From Bacteroidota bacterium (lineage in GTDB: Bacteria > Bacteroidota > Bacteroidia > Cytophagales > Cyclobacteriaceae), in NCBI GenBank assembly GCA_023417955.1, contig JAEZDW010000472.1, positions 1 through 11,904 of the forward strand: 11,904 nt of DNA, in the 5' to 3' direction. Both the position numbers and the translations under genes were made by a program. Shown here piece by piece: positions 5,948 to 11,904 of this stretch. Each line of letters starts with the position of its first letter. Position 1 is the first letter of the stretch. Below the pieces are notes generated by a model, which made no database searches, was not told where the DNA came from, and was given only the letters and a program-made list of their open reading frames with translations.

Positions 5948-6772
5948 ATGGATATTCTCGAAAAGATTGTGGCATACAAGCGAAAGGAAGTTGAGGACCG
6001 AAAATCACTTTACCCCGTGAAGTTGCTCGAGCAAAGCATTTACTTTAATACGGAGCCGGTCTCGATGTCAAAGTATGTCACGCGTGATGACCTTTCAGGG
6101 ATCATAGCCGAGTTTAAAAGAAAGTCGCCTTCGAAGGGCGTTATCAATGCCTATGCCGCTGTTGAGAGGACGACTATCGGTTACATGCAGGCTGGCGCGT
6201 CGGCACTGTCTGTGCTTACGGATCAGCCATCATTCGGCGGCGCCAACGCCGACCTGACTACAGCCAGGAAATTCAACTATTGCCCGATAATCAGAAAGGA
6301 TTTTACAATAGATGAGTATCAGATTATCGAAGCAAAATCAATTGGCGCGGACGCGATATTATTGATTGCAGCCATTCTTACGCCTGACGAAATAAAGCAG
6401 CTTTGTCGGTTCGCGCAGTCTTTCGGATTCGAAGTTCTTCTGGAAGTTCACAACGAATCGGAGCTGCGTCAAAATGCAGATGCGGGTGCGAACCTGATTG
6501 GCGTCAACAACAGAAATCTTAAGACGTTTGAGGTAAGTATTGATCATTCGAAAAATCTCGCGTCACTAATTCCTGACGGAGTTGTCAAAGTTTCGGAAAG
6601 CGGCATCTCAGATCCGGCGACGATTATCGAATTGAAAAAATATGGTTACTCCGGATTTCTGATGGGAGAGAACTTTATGAAGCAATCCCGTCCGGAGCAG
6701 GCCGCGCGTAAATTTATCACGGCGTTGAGGAAACTCGAAGCCGCTGAAGCAGGAGTAACGCAACAAAAATGA
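5948..6772 (+). CDS. trpC: Indole-3-glycerol phosphate synthase
   Basis: This 274-residue TIM-barrel enzyme closes the indole ring: carboxyphenylamino-deoxyribulose phosphate becomes indole-3-glycerol phosphate with loss of carbon dioxide and water. Catalytic residues map cleanly: E55 and K57 in AEFKRKSPSKG (54-64), K117 in IRKDF, E166 in LLEVH, N187 in GVNNRNL, and E217 and S218 in VSESGIS. The phosphate-binding GFLMGENFM segment is at 236-244. It is monofunctional, not fused to TrpF. The start lies 7 nt after trpD, and the stop overlaps the trpF start by 4 bp, indicating coupled translation. Confidence 0.97.
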   Translation: MDILEKIVAYKRKEVEDRKSLYPVKLLEQSIYFNTEPVSMSKYVTRDDLSGIIAEFKRKSPSKGVINAYAAVERTTIGYMQAGASALSVLTDQPSFGGANADLTTARKFNYCPIIRKDFTIDEYQIIEAKSIGADAILLIAAILTPDEIKQLCRFAQSFGFEVLLEVHNESELRQNADAGANLIGVNNRNLKTFEVSIDHSKNLASLIPDGVVKVSESGISDPATIIELKKYGYSGFLMGENFMKQSRPEQAARKFITALRKLEAAEAGVTQQK

Positions 6773-7413
6773 ACGCGACTGAAAAAATAAAACTCAAGGT
6801 CTGTGGTATGCGGGATGCAGGTAACATCCTGGAGATCGCTGCATTGTCACCAGACTACATGGGTTTTATTTTTTACGAGAAGTCGCCGCGTTTTGTAGGA
6901 GCAGATTTTGTCATCCCTGCTGAATTAAATCCGATGATTCGTCGCGTGGGTGTGTTTGTCAAAGCCGGAGTAAGTGCAATTGAAAACGCGCTTCAGCGCC
7001 ACCGTCTTGACGTAATTCAACTGCACGGAGGAGAGGCAGTGGATGTAGTGCAAGAAGTTAAATCCCTAGGAGTCGAAGTCTGGAAGGTGTTTTCAGTAGA
7101 TGAACAGTTTGATTTCGCGGCGACTCTGGAATACGAAGGTGTTGCAGACCGGTTTCTGTTTGACTCCAAAGGGAAGTATTATGGTGGAAATGCTGTTGCG
7201 TTTGACTGGAATAAACTGAATGAATATCACCAGCGTCATTCATTTCTGCTCAGTGGCGGACTGACCGTTGAGAATGTTGGTGGCGTGTCATCAATCGCTG
7301 CCATGAATCTTCACGGTATTGACATAAACAGCGGCGCGGAAATCAAACCGGGTTTGAAAGACCCGCAAAAAGTAAAATCATTTATCGATACCATATATCG
7401 TCAGGAAAAATGA
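6769..7413 (+). CDS. trpF: Phosphoribosylanthranilate isomerase
   Basis: This 214-residue TIM-barrel enzyme performs the Amadori rearrangement of phosphoribosylanthranilate. The general base is C12 in LKVCGM, and the likely general acid is D132 in FLFDSKG. Other family signatures are [15 protein letters not shown] (29-43), VIQLHGGE (82-89), LSGGL (161-165) and GIDINSGAE (183-191). It overlaps trpC and trpB by 4 bp each, so the C-F-B block is translated in a coupled way. Length and start agree with the family. Confidence 0.96.
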   Translation: MNATEKIKLKVCGMRDAGNILEIAALSPDYMGFIFYEKSPRFVGADFVIPAELNPMIRRVGVFVKAGVSAIENALQRHRLDVIQLHGGEAVDVVQEVKSLGVEVWKVFSVDEQFDFAATLEYEGVADRFLFDSKGKYYGGNAVAFDWNKLNEYHQRHSFLLSGGLTVENVGGVSSIAAMNLHGIDINSGAEIKPGLKDPQKVKSFIDTIYRQEK

Positions 7414-8606
7414 AAAAAGAATCAGGCAAGTATCAGGTCGATGCAAATGGCTACTACGGGAAATTCGGTGGTGCATTCATCCCGGAGATGTTGCATCCCA
7501 ACATCGACGAACTGCGTACGCGTTATCTTGAGATAATTTCAAGCGAATCATTCAAACAAGAGTTTGATAAACTCCTGCGCGATTATGTCGGACGCCCCAC
7601 GCCGTTATATCGTGCGAACAGGTTGTCGGAGCTGTACAAGACCAACATTTACCTGAAGCGGGAGGACCTCTGTCATACAGGGGCTCATAAGGTCAACAAC
7701 ACGATTGGACAAATACTCCTGGCAAAGCGACTGGGGAAAGAGAAAATAATCGCTGAGACTGGTGCAGGCCAACATGGTGTTGCCACGGCCACGGTGTGTG
7801 CATTGATGGGAATGGAATGTATCGTGTACATGGGGAAAGTCGACATGGAGCGGCAGCGCCCAAACGTGGAACGCATGCGTATTCTCGGCGCGCAGGTAGT
7901 TCCGGCCTTAAGTGGCAACATGACGCTGAAAGATGCAACGAATGAGGCTATGCGGCACTGGATCAATCACCCTGCTGATACGCATTACATCATTGGTTCG
8001 GTGGTAGGACCTCATCCGTATCCGGATATGGTTGCGCGTTTTCAATCTGTCATAAGTGAAGAGATTCGCAGGCAACTTCAGGAGGAAATCGGCAATCCGT
8101 ATCCGGACCATGTCTTTGCCTGTGTTGGTGGTGGCAGCAATGCCGCAGGAGCGTTCTACCATTTTCTCGATGACGAACACGTAAACCTCGTTGGGGTTGA
8201 GGCCGCCGGTAAGGGAATTGATACGGGTGAGTCAGCTGCAACAACGGCGCTGGGCAAAATTGGTGTATTACACGGCAGCAAGATGTTACTGATGCAAACT
8301 GACGACGGGCAGGTCGTTGAACCTCATAGTATTTCTGCCGGTCTGGATTACCCGGGCATCGGTCCGATGCACGCGCATTTGTTTGACGTCGGCCGTGTGA
8401 AGTTTGTATCCGCAACGGATGATGAGGCAATGGATGCCGGTATCCGGCTGAGCCGCCTTGAAGGTATTATTCCTGCCATTGAATCAGCTCACGCGCTGGC
8501 TGCACTACACACATTCTCCTTTGACAAAGACGATGTGGTTGTCGTCAACCTGTCGGGCAGAGGCGACAAAGATTTGGAAACATATATTCGTTGGGGAAAA
8601 TACTGA
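7410..8606 (+). CDS. trpB: Tryptophan synthase beta chain
   Basis: This 398-residue PLP enzyme condenses indole with L-serine to give tryptophan, in an alpha2-beta2 complex with TrpA. The PLP lysine is K94 in HTGAHKVNN (89-97). The catalytic glutamate is E116 in AETGAGQHG. The phosphate-cradling GGGSNA is at 240-245. The N-terminus has the [11 protein letters not shown]...PEM segment of the ordinary TrpB1 class, not the longer TrpB2 class. The start overlaps the trpF stop by 4 bp (7410-7413). A gap of 46 nt then precedes trpA, unusually large for the coupled B-A pair but AT-rich and without structure I can see. Confidence 0.98.
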   Translation: MKKESGKYQVDANGYYGKFGGAFIPEMLHPNIDELRTRYLEIISSESFKQEFDKLLRDYVGRPTPLYRANRLSELYKTNIYLKREDLCHTGAHKVNNTIGQILLAKRLGKEKIIAETGAGQHGVATATVCALMGMECIVYMGKVDMERQRPNVERMRILGAQVVPALSGNMTLKDATNEAMRHWINHPADTHYIIGSVVGPHPYPDMVARFQSVISEEIRRQLQEEIGNPYPDHVFACVGGGSNAAGAFYHFLDDEHVNLVGVEAAGKGIDTGESAATTALGKIGVLHGSKMLLMQTDDGQVVEPHSISAGLDYPGIGPMHAHLFDVGRVKFVSATDDEAMDAGIRLSRLEGIIPAIESAHALAALHTFSFDKDDVVVVNLSGRGDKDLETYIRWGKY

Positions 8607-8652
8607 TCCGTTAAGTCGTGCAATGAATAAACTGAACTAAAGCATTTTAGAT

Positions 8653-9444
8653 ATGAACAGGATTCACAAGCTTTTCAGGGATAAAAAGGGGAGTGTGCTC
8701 TCGGTTTTTTATACGGCGGGATTTCCAAACCTCGGTGATACCGTCAAAATCGCACGATGGCTTGAAGAAGCAGGTGCCGATCTTATTGAAATCGGTATAC
8801 CGTTTAGCGATCCTGTGGCAGACGGTCCGACAATCCAGCAAAGCAATAAAGTTGCACTTGACAATGGCATGAATGTCAGGCTGCTGTTGGAACAGGTTCG
8901 CGAGATTCGTAAGACTGTCTCGATTCCGATCATATTGATGGGATACCTCAATCCGGTGATGCAGTATGGTGTTGATAGTTTTGTGAAGGATGCGCATGCG
9001 GCAGGCGTTGATGGCCTGATCTTACCTGATATGCCCATTGATGTGTATCAGCACGAATACAAGGCGCTTTTTGAAAAGCACCACCTTACCAACACGTTTC
9101 TGATTTCACCGACAACATCTGAAGAGCGTATTCGCCGGATTGATGCATTAACCGACGGGTTTATCTATGCAGTCTCGGCTTCGAGTACGACGGGTGCACG
9201 AAATACATTTGCCGACGAGCAGGTCGCATATTTTGAGAAATTGAAAGCCATGAACCTGAAAAATCCGTTTCTTATCGGGTTTGGAATTTCAAACCAGGAG
9301 ACTTTCAGGATTGCAAGTTCTTACGGGCACGGTGCAATTGTGGGCAGCGCCTTCATCAATACGGTAAGAGAAAGCGCTTCGATGGAAAAGGATATCGTTG
9401 CGTTTGTGAAAAACATAAAAGGCGGCATCGACGTGCCTGTCTGA
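8653..9444 (+). CDS. trpA: Tryptophan synthase alpha chain
   Basis: This 263-residue TIM-barrel subunit cleaves indole-3-glycerol phosphate to indole and glyceraldehyde-3-phosphate; indole passes through a tunnel to TrpB. The catalytic pair is E46 (LIEIGIPFSDP) and D57 (VADGPT), matching E49 and D60 of the E. coli protein. GYLNPVMQYG and LILPDMPID follow in the expected order, then the SASSTTGARN loop-6 region and the GFGIS phosphate site. The start ATG is preceded by an AT-rich stretch rather than a Shine-Dalgarno site. It is separated from the DAHP synthase gene by 17 nt. Confidence 0.97.
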   Translation: MNRIHKLFRDKKGSVLSVFYTAGFPNLGDTVKIARWLEEAGADLIEIGIPFSDPVADGPTIQQSNKVALDNGMNVRLLLEQVREIRKTVSIPIILMGYLNPVMQYGVDSFVKDAHAAGVDGLILPDMPIDVYQHEYKALFEKHHLTNTFLISPTTSEERIRRIDALTDGFIYAVSASSTTGARNTFADEQVAYFEKLKAMNLKNPFLIGFGISNQETFRIASSYGHGAIVGSAFINTVRESASMEKDIVAFVKNIKGGIDVPV

Positions 9445-9461
9445 ATTGAGAATAAAGGAGT

Positions 9462-10472
9462 ATGATTATTCAATTAAGATCAGACATCAGCGATAGTGAC
9501 CAGCAGGAGATCCTGGATCGCGTAAAGCAGCTGGACTACAAGACGAATCTGATTCAAACCCAACGCAAGCGGTATGTGGTCTGTATCGGAAAAAAGGAAT
9601 TTGATATCCGTCAGCTGGGCAACCTTCGCGGAATAGCAGACATTCACCGCGTTTCAGATGATTATAAACTGGTTTCCGGGAAATGGAAGGTTGATCGCAC
9701 CCATCTCGATCTTGGTGATGGCGTGATCATTGGAAATGGTTCGCTTTCCATCATGGCCGGACCGTGCAGTATTGAAAGTGAAAAACAGGTAGAGCTGACT
9801 ATTGAGCATCTGTTGGCAAACAACGTCAAGATCATGCGTGGGGGAGTATTTAAACCGCGTAGTTCACCGTATGCATTCCGTGGTCTTGGAATTGAGGGAC
9901 TGAAAATGTGGTATGCGCAGGCGCGCAAAGCTGGTATTCGCATCGTGACGGAAGTTATGCAGGTTTCGCAGATCGCGGAGATGATCGACTACGTCGACGT
10001 GTTTCAGGTGGGTGCCCGGAATACGCAAAACTTCAACCTCCTGGATGAACTTGGCAAGGTCGATAAACCTGTTATGATCAAACGGGGTATATCGGGGACG
10101 ATTGAGGAGCTTCTTTATTCCGCTGAGTACGTATTTTCTGCCGGTAACGAAAAGCTTATCTTGTGTGAACGCGGTATTCGGACATACGAGAAGGCGAGTC
10201 GTAATACACTGGATGTTAACGCAATTCCAATTTTGAAATCGAAGTCACATCTTCCGGTGGTGGCAGACCCGTCGCACGGGATAGGTATACGCGAATTCGT
10301 GGAGCCCGTGGCACTTGCATGTGTGATGGCTGGCGCAGACGGAGTCATTTATGAAACCCATCAGCGCCCTGAAGAGGCAGCTTCTGATGGGCAGCAGACG
10401 CTTGACTTTGCTGAATCAACGGCGTTGATCAATAAAATGAGAAAGGCCTTTGCCTTGCGCGAAGAAAACTAG
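9462..10472 (+). CDS. aroF: 3-deoxy-7-phosphoheptulonate (DAHP) synthase, type I-beta with N-terminal ferredoxin-like domain
   Basis: This 336-residue enzyme condenses phosphoenolpyruvate with erythrose-4-phosphate, the first step of the shikimate pathway. It aligns end to end with the Thermotoga maritima enzyme and shares its numbering: metal ligands C102 (GPCS), H272 (DPSHG), E298 (YETH) and D309 (SDG). KPRSSPYAFRGLG is at 131-143 and ARNTQNF at 185-191. Residues 1 to about 65 form the ferredoxin-like regulatory domain that in Thermotoga mediates Tyr/Phe inhibition; the effector here is unknown. The ATG at 9462 gives the exact N-terminus expected, although the AAAGGAG at 9454-9460 is too close to act as a normal Shine-Dalgarno site. 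Lying 17 nt after trpA, it should share the Trp attenuator. The symbol is a common label for DAHP synthase rather than proof of orthology with the E. coli isozyme. Confidence 0.95.
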   Translation: MIIQLRSDISDSDQQEILDRVKQLDYKTNLIQTQRKRYVVCIGKKEFDIRQLGNLRGIADIHRVSDDYKLVSGKWKVDRTHLDLGDGVIIGNGSLSIMAGPCSIESEKQVELTIEHLLANNVKIMRGGVFKPRSSPYAFRGLGIEGLKMWYAQARKAGIRIVTEVMQVSQIAEMIDYVDVFQVGARNTQNFNLLDELGKVDKPVMIKRGISGTIEELLYSAEYVFSAGNEKLILCERGIRTYEKASRNTLDVNAIPILKSKSHLPVVADPSHGIGIREFVEPVALACVMAGADGVIYETHQRPEEAASDGQQTLDFAESTALINKMRKAFALREEN

Positions 10473-10478
10473 TTTACT

Positions 10479-10844
10479 ATGAAAGAGACAAAGACATTGA
10501 CTGTTTACGGTATCAGGAACTGCGATACTGTTAAGAAGGCTTTGAAATGGCTTGATGCCAAAAAGGTGCCTTATGTTTTTCATGATTTCAAATCAAAGGG
10601 CATCGACAAGAAGAAGCTTAATGACTGGGTTGCACAGGTGGGTTATGATTCGCTGCTCAACAGAAAGGGCATGACCTGGAGGAAGCTGACGGATGCCGAA
10701 CAATCCGCGGCTGCAAATAAGTCGGGGGCGATTGCTTTAATGATGGAGAAGACCAGTGTTATCAAGCGGCCCGTGATCGAAAGCGATGGGAAGGTGCTGG
10801 CGATTGGATTTGACGAAGGCGTATATAAGGAAGCCCTGCTTTGA
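10479..10844 (+). CDS. ArsC/Spx-superfamily thioredoxin-fold protein (YffB-like)
   Basis: This 121-residue cytoplasmic protein matches the YffB branch of the ArsC/Spx superfamily along its length: VYGIRNCDTVKKALKWL (9-25), YVFHDF (32-37), LLNRKGMTWRKL (59-70), IKRP (95-98) and GFDE (110-113). The single active-site cysteine is C15. The position that forms a CxxC disulfide in Spx is Val, so an Spx-type redox switch is not expected. R97 in IKRP corresponds to the oxyanion-binding Arg of arsenate reductase. E. coli YffB binds glutathione, and its cellular role is unclear. The gene begins 6 nt after the DAHP synthase and ends just before the operon terminator. The position suggests co-transcription, but a role in Trp synthesis is not implied. 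Confidence 0.9.
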   Translation: MKETKTLTVYGIRNCDTVKKALKWLDAKKVPYVFHDFKSKGIDKKKLNDWVAQVGYDSLLNRKGMTWRKLTDAEQSAAANKSGAIALMMEKTSVIKRPVIESDGKVLAIGFDEGVYKEALL

Positions 10845-10859
10845 TACGTGAACTCAGAA

Positions 10860-10893
10860 AACAAAGAAGCCGGATTGCTCCGGCTTTTTTGTT
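10860..10893 (+). terminator. Strong bidirectional intrinsic terminator between convergent genes
   Basis: AAGCCGGA (10867-10874) pairs with TCCGGCTT (10879-10886) around a TTGC loop. The stem extends outward through A/T pairs and one G-U wobble to about 15 pairs (10860-10874 with 10879-10893). On the plus strand a run of six T ends the trp operon transcript; on the minus strand the A-rich 5' side becomes a T-rich tail. It therefore probably also serves the convergent Calx-beta gene that ends at 10912. Confidence 0.9.
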
Positions 10894-10911
10894 ATGATGT
10901 CTGTACTGCTG

Positions 10912-11904
10912 TTATAGTTTAGGCCGTACGGAGGAGAATTTGTCTCTTAACGCTTTGTTGATTCGCATGTTCGGTGGCAGCTTGAGTGCTTTCTTGCGAC
11001 TTCCTTCGTCCGGAATATTTAATTCATCAAAGTCAGTAAGAACTGAATTTTCCATGATAGCAGTCTGCGTAATGTTGAAGTCCTCAGTTTGGTCCCACTT
11101 GTTGATATTGGCCAGTGTGTATGTTCCCTGGAAGATGTCGCGTTCAGCCACAGGTTCGATTTCTCCATCGGTCAGGTTTACATATTGCAGTTCAAACTTA
11201 AGGTTGTCGTCCGTCCCCGCGTAGTAAACGGCGCTGACACCGAATACGCCTTCTTCGATCGCGGTCGGAATAAAGAGGAATTCGGGATCAAAATCCTTGA
11301 ATACTGCGACGCCTCCGGGGTACCAGAAAGGCTCGCCCTCGTCTTCAAGCAGAATCCAAACCAGAAGGTCCATGTCGACATCGGTCTCAGCATTCGGATC
11401 CTCCGGCCAGAACAGCGCAACAATGTAGCCGTCTTCCTGATCTACAGTGATAGTCGCTTTTGAAGCGGTTCCAGGGACTACACCACCGCCTGAAAGCAGC
11501 GTTATCTCAATCGTCTCCGGGTCTTCAAGATTGAAGTCGGAATAAATCCTGACGGGTATGGTGGCAGTCGTCTGACCTGCAGAAATCACGACGCTGTTTG
11601 TGAGATTGCCCAGGTCGTAATCCCAATACTGTTCGGGTATATCTTCATTTGTGCCGCGCATCGCCGAGATGGCATTACCTCCTAATTGGAAATTAACAGT
11701 AAGGTCAGAGGTTGCAGGATCGCCTTGAAGTTTTACTACGACGTCAACTTGCTGTACGGACTCGTCAACTGAAAAGGAGGTTGTTTCAAAGAATACCGTG
11801 TTTGCGGCATCATCACTGACGATTGTAATCGTGGTCTGAACCCTGGTTCCGAAATCAACCTTATCACTGTCTACATCCTGCAGGGTCAGTATAATCGTTT
11901 CGTG
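10912..11904 (-). CDS. Calx-beta repeat protein, C-terminal part (start outside window)
   Basis: The minus-strand frame is open from the right edge to a TAA at 10912, giving 330 visible residues; the start lies beyond the window. The Met whose codon is at 11659-11661 is internal, because coding sequence of the same style continues upstream. Visible residues 1-28 are the tail of one Calx-beta repeat (ETIILTLQDVDSD, then FGTRVQTTITIVSDD). A second full repeat spans about 36-157 and contains DFNLEDPETIEITL (123-136). Calx-beta repeats are extracellular calcium-binding beta-sandwiches. A further beta-rich, acidic domain follows (about 158-285, with the phrase ETDVDMDLLVWI), then a basic tail (RRKKALKL...). 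I see no Type IX secretion-type C-terminal domain. The protein is probably surface-exposed or exported, but the signal region is not visible. Confidence 0.85.
   Translation of the reverse strand, partial: HETIILTLQDVDSDKVDFGTRVQTTITIVSDDAANTVFFETTSFSVDESVQQVDVVVKLQGDPATSDLTVNFQLGGNAISAMRGTNEDIPEQYWDYDLGNLTNSVVISAGQTTATIPVRIYSDFNLEDPETIEITLLSGGGVVPGTASKATITVDQEDGYIVALFWPEDPNAETDVDMDLLVWILLEDEGEPFWYPGGVAVFKDFDPEFLFIPTAIEEGVFGVSAVYYAGTDDNLKFELQYVNLTDGEIEPVAERDIFQGTYTLANINKWDQTEDFNITQTAIMENSVLTDFDELNIPDEGSRKKALKLPPNMRINKALRDKFSSVRPKL

Noticed and set aside
8050..8430. Minus-strand 126-codon open frame inside trpB
   Set aside because: Arg/His/Gln-rich composition, antisense to a fully conserved enzyme; a shadow frame.
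9454..9460. AAAGGAG as a Shine-Dalgarno site deciding the DAHP synthase start
   Set aside because: It leaves one base before the ATG, too close for normal function; no suitable downstream start exists and the ATG fits the family N-terminus exactly.
11659..11661. Met as the start of the Calx-beta gene
   Set aside because: The frame stays open to the window edge, and the upstream residues complete a Calx-beta repeat, so this Met is internal.

Overview
The window reads as a chromosomal segment of a Bacteroidota bacterium, most likely of the Cytophagales/Chitinophagales type. Supporting signs are a ribosomal protein THX gene with a long basic tail, a TAnnTTTG-type -7 element, AT-rich start contexts with few good Shine-Dalgarno sites, a DAHP synthase with the Thermotoga-type N-terminal domain, and a full trp operon in the order E-G-D-C-F-B-A. 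The genus cannot be fixed from the sequence alone. No mobile element, CRISPR array, tRNA or rRNA is visible.

Left part (1-2420, all minus strand): the first 29 codons of a probable TrhO tRNA hydroxylase run off the left edge, with a Bacteroidota-type promoter element upstream. Next comes an exported protein with a six-cysteine zinc-ribbon-like tail, whose start overlaps by 4 bp the end of an ACMSD-like decarboxylase of tryptophan (kynurenine) catabolism. A soluble 156-residue protein of unknown function follows.

Centre (2421-10893, plus strand): a 125-bp divergent intergenic region leads into the THX gene. Four bases after the THX stop begins a short leader peptide with three consecutive Trp codons, followed by a complete class-I (ribosome-stalling) attenuator with three mutually exclusive helices. 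Then come trpE, trpG, trpD, trpC, trpF, trpB, trpA, a DAHP synthase gene and a YffB/ArsC-family gene, closed by a strong hairpin terminator. The operon covers chorismate to tryptophan and adds the first committed step of the shikimate pathway, so low Trp-tRNA should raise both precursor supply and the Trp branch together. TrpE keeps the LLESS feedback motif, giving a second, enzymatic layer of control.

Right edge (10912-11904, minus strand): the C-terminal 330 residues of a Calx-beta-repeat protein whose start lies beyond the window.

The most rewarding points are the fully readable Trp attenuator, its placement directly behind a ribosomal protein gene, and the pairing of a Trp-catabolic gene cluster back to back with the biosynthetic operon. 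Most of the window is otherwise well-known metabolism; I see no clear sign of an entirely new system.
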